Source: Ferrovibrio sp041906005 (GTDB lineage: Bacteria; Pseudomonadota; Alphaproteobacteria; Ferrovibrionales; Ferrovibrionaceae). From it: a DNA stretch of 64,000 bases. Positions 24,768 to 32,563 of this stretch are shown here, one piece after another (within the stretch, counting starts at the first letter, position 1; each line of letters opens with the position of its first letter). The stretch lies in assembly GCF_041906005.1 (NCBI RefSeq), contig NZ_JAYRJY010000003.1:1-64000 (forward strand), in the 5' to 3' direction. The position numbers and the translations under genes are program-made. The notes beneath the pieces were generated by a model. The model saw only the letters and a list, made by a program, of their open reading frames with translations, was not told the DNA's origin and did not search any database.

Positions 24768-25021
24768 TTCGCGGTCGGGTCGTGGGCCGATATTGGGCCA
24801 CCAAGAAAATCGAGCACATCCCCTCGGGGGCGTTCCTGGAAGTGGAAAGCCCCGGCGGCGGGCGCATGATCGCCTTTGACGTGCTGGGCTGCGGCGAGGG
24901 CGAGGATGTCCTCATCGTCACCGGTTCCACCGCCGCCTCCTGGCTGGGCGGCGGCAAGATACCCATAGACGCACTCATCATCGGCTCGCTCGACGAGACG
25001 TCGAAATCCAAATCGAAATAG
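24764..25021 (+). CDS. BMC-P shell vertex protein (EutN/CcmL family)
   Basis: An 85-residue EutN/CcmL-family protein that should form the pentameric vertex. It opens MIRGRVVGRYWATKKIE, has the AFDVLGCGEGEDVLIVTGS core of the family, and closes with the pIDALIIGSLD strand plus a Lys/Ser tail. Its start overlaps the previous stop (ATGA). A single vertex protein is enough to close an icosahedral shell. Confidence 0.9.
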   Translation: MIRGRVVGRYWATKKIEHIPSGAFLEVESPGGGRMIAFDVLGCGEGEDVLIVTGSTAASWLGGGKIPIDALIIGSLDETSKSKSK

Positions 25022-25050
25022 CCAACACTGTTGAAAGCAAGGAGAGAACC

Positions 25051-25332
25051 ATGTCGAACGCTATCGGAATGATCGAGACCAAGGGTTTCGTCGCGGCCCT
25101 GGCCGCGGCCGATGCCATGGTCAAAGCCGCCAATGTCACGGTGGTCGGCCGCGAAGAAGTGGGTGACGGCCTCGTTGCCGTCATCATTAATGGCGATGTC
25201 GGTGCCGTGAAGGCAGCGACTGAAGCCGGTGCCGAAGCAGCGAGCAGCGTCGGTACGCTGGTCTCCGTCCACGTCATCCCGCGCCCGCATCCCGACCTTG
25301 GCAAGCATTTCTCGACCGCCAGCGGGAAGTAA
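25051..25332 (+). CDS. BMC-H shell protein (hexamer)
   Basis: A 93-residue canonical BMC domain: AIGMIETKGFVAALAAADAM, then VTVVGREEVGDGLVAVIING with the pore loop around VGDG, ending VSVHVIPRPHPDLGKHF. This is the major facet protein. AAGGAGAG upstream is the strongest ribosome-binding site in the operon, as expected for the most abundant shell component. A palindrome lies just downstream. Confidence 0.92.
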   Translation: MSNAIGMIETKGFVAALAAADAMVKAANVTVVGREEVGDGLVAVIINGDVGAVKAATEAGAEAASSVGTLVSVHVIPRPHPDLGKHFSTASGK

Positions 25333-25351
25333 CTGATCGACGCAAGCTTGA

Positions 25352-25384
25352 CCGTCATGCCCCGACTGAGTGCGGGCATGACGG
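25352..25384. repeat. Palindromic element between BMC-H and the second BMC-T gene
   Basis: CCGTCATGCCC (25352-25362) and its exact complement GGGCATGACGG (25374-25384) with an 11-base loop. This form resembles the short palindromic intergenic repeats common in alphaproteobacteria. Placed right after the BMC-H gene it may protect or end the abundant shell mRNA. No T tract is seen. Confidence 0.6.
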
Positions 25385-25426
25385 CAGATGTGTTGACGTT
25401 GCTCTAACGCCTTCCGGAATCAATTT

Positions 25427-26062
25427 ATGACCGAGCTTCGCGTCTATCTGCTGGTGAAAGACCTGGCCCGCCAGTTCGCGGCATATATGTCGACGCCCAC
25501 GCGGGCGCGCGGCTATCCGCCGATGCAGGGCGAGCATAGCTTGATCATCGAGGTGGCGCCGGCTTTGGCCATTCACCGGATCTGCGATCTGGCACTAAAG
25601 ACCGCGCCGGACATGGAGCCGGGCTTGCTCTATACCGAGCGGCAATACGGCATCCTGGAGCTGCATGCGGCGGATCTCGCGCATCTCAACTTCGCCGGCG
25701 AGGCGATCCTCAAAGGCATCGGCCACAAGCCCGAAGACCAGTTGAAACCCCGGACACTCTACGCCGACATCATTGACGATGTGTCGGACCAGCATGCGAT
25801 CATCCTCAATCGCACGCGCGAGGCATCGATGCTGCTGCCGGGCAAATCTCTGCTGCTCTATGAGTTGGAGCCGGCGCTCTTTGCCTCGGTCGCTGCCAAT
25901 GAGGCGGAGAAGGTCGCGCCCGGCATCACCCTCGTTGACGTGCAGATGATCGGCGCCAGCGGGAGATTGTTCCTTTCCGGTACACGCAAGGAATGCGAAC
26001 GCGCCCGCGATCGCATCGATGAGGTGCTGGGTGCCGTGATCGGGCGGTCGGGGAAGGCGTAG
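25427..26062 (+). CDS. Second BMC-T shell protein (tandem domain)
   Basis: A 211-residue double-BMC protein related to the one at 23749: AAYMSTPTRARGYPPMQGEH, IIEVAPALAIHRICDLALK, then SVAANEAEKVAPGITLVDVQ and IGASGRLFLSG in the second half. The two proteins differ in length and in the loops, so two types of trimer with different pores are expected. It is separated from BMC-H by 94 bases holding a palindrome, so it may be expressed at a lower level. Last gene of the shell set. Confidence 0.86.
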   Translation: MTELRVYLLVKDLARQFAAYMSTPTRARGYPPMQGEHSLIIEVAPALAIHRICDLALKTAPDMEPGLLYTERQYGILELHAADLAHLNFAGEAILKGIGHKPEDQLKPRTLYADIIDDVSDQHAIILNRTREASMLLPGKSLLLYELEPALFASVAANEAEKVAPGITLVDVQMIGASGRLFLSGTRKECERARDRIDEVLGAVIGRSGKA

Positions 26063-26160
26063 GGCGGCTACCGACGCGACCCTTTTCTCCCGCCGCGCCA
26101 CATGCGAGTGATATAGTCTGGGCGATATAGAATCGACCCTGGACTGATGGATTCTTCCGC

Positions 26161-26928
26161 ATGATCCGGCTCGCCGCCAATCTCAGCATGATGTTCAACG
26201 AATGGTCCTTCATGGACCGTTTCCAGGTCGCAGCCGACGCCGGTTTCGAGGCGGTCGAGTACCTCTTTCCCTACGAGCACTCAGCCGAGGCGATCGGCGC
26301 AATGTTGCACAAGAATGGGCTTGCCCAGGCGCTGTTCAACCTGCCGCCCGGCGATTGGGTCGCGGGCGATCGCGGCATGGCCGCGATTCCGGCGCGCAGC
26401 GATGAATTTCGTGCCAGTGTCGCCCTCGCCTTGCGCTATGCAGCGGCGACCGGCGTGAAGCGGTTGCACATGATGAGCGGCATTGCCGATCGCAAGGCCC
26501 CGGATGCGCGGTCGGCATACGCCGATGCCTTGCGCTTTGCCTGCGATCAAGCGGGACCGCAAGGCATCGATATTCTCATCGAGCCGATCAACCAGCGCGA
26601 CATGCCGGGCTATTTTCTCAATGATTTCAATCTTGCCGCCGAGCTGATCGGCGAGCTCAGGCGTCCCAATCTGCGCCTGCAATTCGACATCTATCACCGC
26701 CAGATCATGCATGGCGATGTGCTGATCGGGATGAAGAGCCTATTCCCGCTCATTGGTCACGTGCAGATCGCCGCCGTGCCGACGCGTCATGAACCCGGCA
26801 GCGGTGAACTCGACGATTTCCGCGTGCTGCGTGAGCTGGACGGGCTGGGCTATGCCGGCTTCGTCGGCTGCGAATACCGGCCGGCGGCCGGCACGCTCGC
26901 CGGCCTCGGCTGGCGAGCCAGAGTCTAG
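26161..26928 (+). CDS. otnI: Hydroxypyruvate isomerase-like TIM-barrel enzyme (OtnI/Hyi family)
   Basis: A 255-residue xylose-isomerase-like TIM barrel. It opens LAANLSMMFNEWSFMDRF; acids in LIEPINQRDMPGYFL, LQFDIYHRQ and CEYRP are the metal and catalytic positions of the Hyi/OtnI family. With DenD encoded nearby (27714) the 2-oxo-tetronate isomerase role in erythronate breakdown is likely, but no OtnK kinase or OtnC aldolase is in the window. About 100 bases after the last shell gene on the same strand, so it could be read through from the BMC operon. Convergent with the next gene. Confidence 0.72.
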   Translation: MIRLAANLSMMFNEWSFMDRFQVAADAGFEAVEYLFPYEHSAEAIGAMLHKNGLAQALFNLPPGDWVAGDRGMAAIPARSDEFRASVALALRYAAATGVKRLHMMSGIADRKAPDARSAYADALRFACDQAGPQGIDILIEPINQRDMPGYFLNDFNLAAELIGELRRPNLRLQFDIYHRQIMHGDVLIGMKSLFPLIGHVQIAAVPTRHEPGSGELDDFRVLRELDGLGYAGFVGCEYRPAAGTLAGLGWRARV

Positions 26929-26937
26929 CGGCTGGCT

Positions 26938-27690
26938 CTAGCCGCGACCGACGAAGGGCATCTGCGTCGCCATCACCGTCATGGTGAGGACATTGGCATC
27001 TAGCGGCAGGCTCGCCATATAGGCGACGGCATCGCCGACATGTTTGGCATCCATCGTGGCTTCGATCGCCGTCGAGCCATTGGCCTGCAGCACGCCTGTT
27101 GCCATCTTCCGTGTCATCTCGGTCGCCGCATTGCCGATGTCGATCTGGCCGCAGGCGATATCAAAAGGCCTGCCGTCGAGCGCCGTGGATTTGGTGAGCC
27201 CGGTGATCGCATGCTTGGTCGCCGTATAGGGCGCCGAATGGGGGCGCGGCGTGGTGGCCGAAATCGAGCCATTATTGATAATGCGGCCACCGCGCGGAGA
27301 CTGCGCCTTCATGATCTTGAAGGCCTGCTGGGTGCAGAAGAAGGCCCCGTTGAGATTGGCCGCCACCACCGCCAGCCATTGCTCGGCCGACAATTCCTCG
27401 AGCGGGATCGCGGGGGCGCCAATGCCGGCATTGTTGACCAGCAGATCCAGCCGGCCCCAACTCGCCTTGACCTGATCGAACATGCCGGCAACCGCGACCG
27501 GGTCGCCGATATCTGTCGGGACGGTCATGGTATTGGCGCCGGTCGGATCCAGTTCCTTTGCCGCAGCTTCGATCACGTCGCGCCGGCGGCCGATCATGGC
27601 GACCTTGTAGCCTTGCCCGAGCAGCGCTTTGACGATGGCCTTGCCGACACCTGTTCCGGCCCCGGTGACGATTGCCGTCTTGATGGTCAT
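26938..27690 (-). CDS. SDR-family oxidoreductase
   Basis: A 250-residue short-chain dehydrogenase. Nucleotide motif TGAGTGVGKA near residue 10, NNAGIGAPAI near residue 88, catalytic Ser (NNGSISATT), Tyr and Lys (PYTATKHAI). Classical SDR with a short C-terminal tail. AGAGGA precedes the ATG. Transcribed after DenD in the minus-strand series; substrate not evident, a sugar acid or alcohol would fit the neighbours. Confidence 0.82.
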   Translation of the reverse strand: MTIKTAIVTGAGTGVGKAIVKALLGQGYKVAMIGRRRDVIEAAAKELDPTGANTMTVPTDIGDPVAVAGMFDQVKASWGRLDLLVNNAGIGAPAIPLEELSAEQWLAVVAANLNGAFFCTQQAFKIMKAQSPRGGRIINNGSISATTPRPHSAPYTATKHAITGLTKSTALDGRPFDIACGQIDIGNAATEMTRKMATGVLQANGSTAIEATMDAKHVGDAVAYMASLPLDANVLTMTVMATQMPFVGRG

Positions 27691-27713
27691 AACGATCCTC
27701 TTGGTATTGGATT

Positions 27714-28700
27714 TCAGACGAGCTTGCCGCCGAGTTCATCCTCGATATGCACGCGGATGATCTCATCAAACGAGCTTTCGGCACGGAAGCCAAGGGCCAG
27801 TGCGCGGGCCGGGTTGAAATCGCTGGGCCAGCCGGCGACAATTTTCTGGATCGTCGGATCCGCCTCGCGGCGAATGAGCTTCACCGCCTTCTCACCGGCG
27901 ACGCGGCGCAGGGCCTCGATCTGCTCGCCGACCGTAGCCGAGAGACCCGGCAGACTAAGGTTGCGCCGGGGGCCAACGCGCTCAAGATCGAGTGTGGCCG
28001 CATGCAGCAGGAAACCAACCGCCGCGCGGGGGCTGGCGTGCCAATGGCGGACGGAATCGGCCACCGGCAGGATTGCTTCCTGGCCCGACAGGGGTTCTCG
28101 CAGAATGTTCGAGAAGAAGCCGGAGGCGGCTTTGTTGGGCTTGCCGGGTCGGATGCAGATGGTGGGCAAGCGAATGCCGATGCCGTCGAAGAAGCCGCGG
28201 CGCGAATAATCCGATAACAGCAATTCGCCGATTGCCTTCTGCGTGCCATAGGAGGTCAGCGGCGCGCTAAGGAACGTATCGTCGATCTTGTCGGCAAAGG
28301 GTGCGCCGAAGACAGCGATCGAGGAGGTAAAGACCAGACGCGGGCGATAGGGCTGGCGCGCACCTTGCAAGCGGATCGCTTCAAAGAGATAGCGCGTGCC
28401 GTCGAGATTGATGCGATAGCCTTTCTCGAAATCTGCCTCCGCCTCACCTGAAACGATAGCGGCGAGGTGGAAGATGGCGTCCGGGCGTTCAGCGATCAGC
28501 TTCTCCGCTTCCCCCGGCCGCGAGAGATCCGCCGTCAGCGTCCTTGTCGTGCCGGTGAAGCCTTCCGGCATGCTGGGTGGAACGACATCGACCAAGGTCA
28601 GCTTCTCGACCGCCTTGCCATCCAGGCCGCCACTGGCGGCGAGCTGGTCGGTCAGCTTGCGCCCGACCATACCGGCGGCGCCGATAATGAGAATATGCAT
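27714..28700 (-). CDS. denD: D-erythronate dehydrogenase-like NAD-dependent epimerase/dehydratase family protein
   Basis: A 328-residue extended SDR: GAAGMVGRKL near the N-terminus, FHLAAIVSGEAEADF, catalytic TSSIAVFGAPF, then SYGTQKAIGELL, where Tyr and Lys are catalytic. The IRLPTICIRPGKPNKAASGF segment is characteristic of DenD, which oxidises D-erythronate to 2-oxo-tetronate. OtnI-type isomerase is encoded 800 bases away on the other strand. 23 bases separate it from the SDR gene that follows. Confidence 0.8.
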   Translation of the reverse strand: MHILIIGAAGMVGRKLTDQLAASGGLDGKAVEKLTLVDVVPPSMPEGFTGTTRTLTADLSRPGEAEKLIAERPDAIFHLAAIVSGEAEADFEKGYRINLDGTRYLFEAIRLQGARQPYRPRLVFTSSIAVFGAPFADKIDDTFLSAPLTSYGTQKAIGELLLSDYSRRGFFDGIGIRLPTICIRPGKPNKAASGFFSNILREPLSGQEAILPVADSVRHWHASPRAAVGFLLHAATLDLERVGPRRNLSLPGLSATVGEQIEALRRVAGEKAVKLIRREADPTIQKIVAGWPSDFNPARALALGFRAESSFDEIIRVHIEDELGGKLV

Positions 28701-28822
28701 TGAGTTGAAACCTCGTATCTATCGTGACGCGCGCAAGCGCAGGGCAGCATAGGCGAAAAATGGTGCTGCACGTTCAAAAAACCGCCGGAATCGGCCGTGC
28801 GACACCGAATCGGTGACGGTCT

Positions 28823-29488
28823 TCACAGGATCACCCCTTCCTGATGAGCCAGCGCCGCTTCGATTTCCCGCCAGTCGGGTGAAAACTCGACCTTTGCCGG
28901 TGCATGGACATTCTCGGTCCAGGCGTAAAGGCACAGCAACGGCATGTCGCGCACCAAGGTTGCGTGAACACGGTGCGGCGGGTTCCAGACGGTCTCGCCC
29001 GGCATCTTCTCAGCCCACGGAGCCGTGGTGCCGAACCGCCAATAGGTCGGACCCGTTAAGGGCACATAGAGTTCCGACGCCAGATGGTGATGATCGCGGT
29101 AGAGCGTGCCCGGGGCGATGAGCAGGAAGCCGATATCGAAGTCACGGGCCCAATCCGGATCGGCCGCCGCGATCAGGCTGGTATAGGCGTGGCGGCGGGG
29201 GAAGAGCGTTCCGATCGTATCCGCCGCATAGGCGTTATAGCTGATCCAATGAAGGTCGATGTTGCCCAGAGCCTGCGCCAGTTCTGCCGCCGGTCCGATA
29301 ACAGCCGCCGCCAGAGCTTCCTTGTAAGATCCGCATGTGGGCGACGCAGGTGGTATGGTCGCCGGCAATCTGCGCAGGTCCGCCATTTCGCCCAAGCGCA
29401 TGCGTGTCCGTGCAACGCCGCCATCGGCATCCGCTAAACCGCCGAGAAATCGGTCAATTTCATGCCACAGCAAGTCCAACCCATGCAT
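28823..29488 (-). CDS. Cupin protein of the DMSP-lyase (DddL/DddQ) family
   Basis: A 221-residue protein with an N-terminal helical part and a C-terminal cupin. Metal-site pattern HxHxxxE is seen in YRDHHHLASELYVPLTG (H133, H135, E139) and a further histidine in PPHRVHAT (H175); Y130 and Y141 are spaced like the conserved tyrosines of DddQ. In known DMSP lyases this site cleaves dimethylsulfoniopropionate, but many family members in soil bacteria have other or unknown functions. Here it sits in a sugar-acid/polyol context, so isomerase or lyase activity on another acid is possible. Confidence 0.6.
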   Translation of the reverse strand: MHGLDLLWHEIDRFLGGLADADGGVARTRMRLGEMADLRRLPATIPPASPTCGSYKEALAAAVIGPAAELAQALGNIDLHWISYNAYAADTIGTLFPRRHAYTSLIAAADPDWARDFDIGFLLIAPGTLYRDHHHLASELYVPLTGPTYWRFGTTAPWAEKMPGETVWNPPHRVHATLVRDMPLLCLYAWTENVHAPAKVEFSPDWREIEAALAHQEGVIL

Positions 29489-29562
29489 GCCGCCCGCCCC
29501 ATTCTATGCGGGCGAGACTATAGCGCATTCCACCGGCTGGCCAATGCCCTACCCCCGCCGGC

Positions 29563-30636
29563 TCAAGCGAGCAGAATGCCGTCGGCATAAATGCGCATCT
29601 TTTCCGGCGCCACCTTCAGCCAGACCTTGCCCACCGGCAAATCGACATCCCGACCGACCTTCATGCTGGCGGTCGATTTTCCAACACGCAGGAGGACGAC
29701 CCGATTGCTGCCATGGTCGCGCACGGCGACGATTTCGGCCGGGAACTGCCCGGTCTCGGCGGCATCAGCCAATTGGATATGCTCTGGTCGCAGCCCCAAT
29801 TGCAGCTTGCAGCCCGCCGCCTGGCGCTGGGCCTCGATCAGGCTCGGCACCGCCGGCAAGGCAAGCCCGCTGACGGAAAGGCGACCCGCCACATTCTCAA
29901 TTTCCAGGAAATTCATCGCCGGAGAGCCGATGAAATAGCCGACATAGGCCGTGCGCGGCCGTTCGAACAGTTCGTCTGGCGTGCCACGCTGGACGACCGC
30001 ACCATCCTTCATCACCAGAACTTCATGAGCAAAGGTCATGGCCTCGTTCTGGTCATGGGTGACATAGATGACCGTCAGCCTCGCCTGCTCGATGATCGAT
30101 TTTATCTTGCGCCTGAGGGCAAATTTGCTCTGCGGATCGATCACCGTCAACGGTTCGTCCATCAGCAAAGCTGCGACATCATCGCGAACCAGCCCGCGTC
30201 CCAGCGAAATAAGCTGCTTCTGATCGGCGGTGAGGTTATTGGCGCGCTTACCGAGCGTGGCGGTCAGGCCCAGCAGTTCGGCAATCTCGCCTACCCGCGC
30301 GCGGATCCGGTCGGATGCCCAACCCCGGCAAACCAGGGGAAAGGCCAGATTCTCGGCAACACTCTTGGCGCTATAGATGACTGGAAACTGGAAGACCTGG
30401 GCGATATTGCGCGCAGCAGTTTCCGTGCGCGTAACGTCGCGACCGTCAATCAGGACCCGACCGTCGCTGGGCTTGAGAAGCCCAGAGATGATGTTGAGCA
30501 TGGTCGTCTTGCCGCAACCGGATGGTCCCAACAGCGCATAGGTCCGGCCATGCTCGAAAATCATGTCGAGGGGCGCCAGCGCATAGTTGCGCAAGGCATA
30601 GCGGTGCCCGATGCCGGCCAGAGAGATTTCAGCCAT
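29563..30636 (-). CDS. glpT: GlpT-type ABC importer ATPase with degenerate signature motif
   Basis: A 357-residue MalK-like ATPase. Walker A GPSGCGKTT (37-45), Walker B ALLMDEPLTVID and switch histidine H194 (YVTHDQNEAM) are intact, but the ABC signature is LTADQ (135-139) instead of LSGGQ. That and the VFQFPVIY segment are hallmarks of GlpT of the rhizobial glycerol importer GlpVPQST. It works with the ATPase encoded upstream, whose defects are complementary. Overlaps it by 8 bases. Glycerol is only one possible substrate. Confidence 0.82.
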   Translation of the reverse strand: MAEISLAGIGHRYALRNYALAPLDMIFEHGRTYALLGPSGCGKTTMLNIISGLLKPSDGRVLIDGRDVTRTETAARNIAQVFQFPVIYSAKSVAENLAFPLVCRGWASDRIRARVGEIAELLGLTATLGKRANNLTADQKQLISLGRGLVRDDVAALLMDEPLTVIDPQSKFALRRKIKSIIEQARLTVIYVTHDQNEAMTFAHEVLVMKDGAVVQRGTPDELFERPRTAYVGYFIGSPAMNFLEIENVAGRLSVSGLALPAVPSLIEAQRQAAGCKLQLGLRPEHIQLADAAETGQFPAEIVAVRDHGSNRVVLLRVGKSTASMKVGRDVDLPVGKVWLKVAPEKMRIYADGILLA

Positions 30637-31708
30637 GATGTCCTCCTGGCACGCCTGTCAGCAACTTCCCGTCTGCAGAGAAGAGGAGCAGACGCTCCGG
30701 CGCGAAACCGACCCGCAAGCCGGCGCCCAGGGTCAAGTCGTGAATGCCCGCCATCTGGACGGCGAGTTCCCCAAAAGCGCTGTCGACATAGAGAAATGTC
30801 TCAGAGCCGGAAATTTCCGAGAAGGCAAGGCTGGCCCCGACACCCCCTTCCGAAACCAGATAGACATCTTGCGCGCGGATGCCGAGTTTATAAACGCCGT
30901 CGCTAAGGCCACCCATATGCGTCGGCAGGGGCAGGGCGAATTCGGTTCCAAGCCACAGCCGGCCCTGCCGGACCACGGCCGGAACGATGTTCATCGGCGG
31001 ATCGTCGACAATGCGTGCGACGTCAACCGTGGCTGGTCTTTCGTAGATCTCATGCGGGGCGCCGATCTGGAGGACCCGTCCCTCATGCATGACAACGACC
31101 TGATCGCCAAGCATCATCGCTTCGGCAGGTTCGGTGGTCGCATAGACGATGATGGCATCCTGCTGGTCGGCGAACAGGCTGCGGAAATCCTCGCGTAACT
31201 GTTCGCGCAGCTTGTAGTCGAGGTTGGCCAGCGGCTCATCAAGGAGCAGGACATTGCTGCGGCGGACCAGCGCGCGGGCAAGCGCCACCCGTTGCTGCTG
31301 GCCGCCCGACATCTGCGACGGTCGCCGCTCGCTGAAATCGCTGAGGCCGACGCGCTCCAGCGCCGCCGCCACCCGTGACCGGATTTCTCCTGTCGCCACA
31401 CCCTTGCGACGCAGGGGGAATGCCACGTTGTCGAAAACGGTGAGGTGCGGATAGTTGATGAATTGCTGGTAGACCATGGCCACATCGCGTTGCCAGACAG
31501 GCAGCTTGTCGATCGACTTTGCGTCAAGCTCAATGTGGCCCCGATCAGGCATTTGCAGCCCGGCCAGGCTGCGCAACAAAGTGGTCTTGCCGGCGAGTGT
31601 CCGCCCCAGGATCGTGGTCAGACGACCGCGCGGAAAGCTGGTGGAGATCCCGCCCAGAAAAGTGACGTTATCCTGGATAACGGTGAGATCAGTGATCTTC
31701 AGCGACAT
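30629..31708 (-). CDS. glpS: GlpS-type ABC importer ATPase with unusual Walker A and no switch histidine
   Basis: A 359-residue MalK-like ATPase. Signature MSGGQQQR (133-140) and Walker B VLLLDEPLANLD are normal, but Walker A is GRTLAGKT (35-42) and the switch histidine is replaced by Thr192 in VYATTEPAEAM, exactly as in GlpS proteins. I start at the ATG at 31708 (AAGG upstream) rather than the TTG at 31717. With GlpT it should form one normal and one degenerate ATP site. Confidence 0.82.
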   Translation of the reverse strand: MSLKITDLTVIQDNVTFLGGISTSFPRGRLTTILGRTLAGKTTLLRSLAGLQMPDRGHIELDAKSIDKLPVWQRDVAMVYQQFINYPHLTVFDNVAFPLRRKGVATGEIRSRVAAALERVGLSDFSERRPSQMSGGQQQRVALARALVRRSNVLLLDEPLANLDYKLREQLREDFRSLFADQQDAIIVYATTEPAEAMMLGDQVVVMHEGRVLQIGAPHEIYERPATVDVARIVDDPPMNIVPAVVRQGRLWLGTEFALPLPTHMGGLSDGVYKLGIRAQDVYLVSEGGVGASLAFSEISGSETFLYVDSAFGELAVQMAGIHDLTLGAGLRVGFAPERLLLFSADGKLLTGVPGGHHG

Positions 31709-31720
31709 GCGAGCCAACCT

Positions 31721-32563
31721 TCAGCGAATGGCGCCGGCAAGACTGCCGTGGGACAGGAAGCGTTCAACCAGGAAGGCGATAAGTACCAGTGGCGCCACCG
31801 AGATGAGGGCCGATGCCGAAAGACTCCACCACGGTGTCACTGAGGAATTGAGCGCCACCACCGCAACGGGGAGAATCTGCGTATCCGTGAAGGTCAGCGT
31901 GAAGGCGAAGAAGAAATCGTTCCAGCCGAAGATGATGCAGAACATGCCAGCGACGACCAGGCCCGGAATGCTGTTGGGCAGAATGACGCGGAAGAAAGCG
32001 CCGAAGGGCGTGCAGCCGTCGAGCATCGCCATTTCGTCGATGGCGCGCGGGATATTGTTGAAGAAATCGATCAACACCCAGACGGCGATCGGTAGCAACA
32101 AGGCGATATAGACGATGATGAGGCCAAGCTTGGAATCGAGCAGGCCCAGGAATTGCAGCATCAGGAAGAAGGGAATTGCCAGCACGATGGGCGGCATGAT
32201 GCGCTGAGAGATGAAGAAGAAGGTCAAGTCGGCATTGCGCACGAAGCCCCAGCGATACTGGAAACGCGACAGGCCATAAGCCGCGAAAGTGCCGAGGACA
32301 AGGCTGATGACACTGGCGCCCAGAGTCACGACGACGCTGTCCCAATAGGGGTCGACGATGTCGATGCCGCCAGCGCCGCCGAAAAGATTGCGCCAGCCTT
32401 CCGTTGATGGCTCGAATTGCATCCAGGGTATATAGGTGGGACCGCCGGTGACGCCATTGGCCGTCTTGAAACTGGTGCTGAGCGCCCAAAAGAACGGCGC
32501 CACCACGAAGGCCGACCAGGCGAAGATAGCTGTGTATTTAATCAGGCGATAGAGCATCGGCAT
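31721..32563 (-). CDS. GlpQ-type ABC importer permease (MalG family)
   Basis: A 280-residue inner-membrane permease with six helices. The coupling loop IDEMAMLDGCTPFGAFFRVI sits near residue 190 and the FGWNDFFFAF segment is typical of MalG-type sugar permeases. The start at 32563 overlaps the previous permease stop (TAATG) and has GGAGGGG upstream; the longer frame to 32950 is a shadow. Second permease of the GlpVPQST-like importer. Confidence 0.84.
   Translation of the reverse strand: MPMLYRLIKYTAIFAWSAFVVAPFFWALSTSFKTANGVTGGPTYIPWMQFEPSTEGWRNLFGGAGGIDIVDPYWDSVVVTLGASVISLVLGTFAAYGLSRFQYRWGFVRNADLTFFFISQRIMPPIVLAIPFFLMLQFLGLLDSKLGLIIVYIALLLPIAVWVLIDFFNNIPRAIDEMAMLDGCTPFGAFFRVILPNSIPGLVVAGMFCIIFGWNDFFFAFTLTFTDTQILPVAVVALNSSVTPWWSLSASALISVAPLVLIAFLVERFLSHGSLAGAIR

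Noticed and set aside
26915..26938. GAGCCAG/CTGGCTC stem at the convergent OtnI and SDR ends
   Set aside because: Only 7 bp, overlaps both coding ends and has no T run; too weak to list as a terminator.
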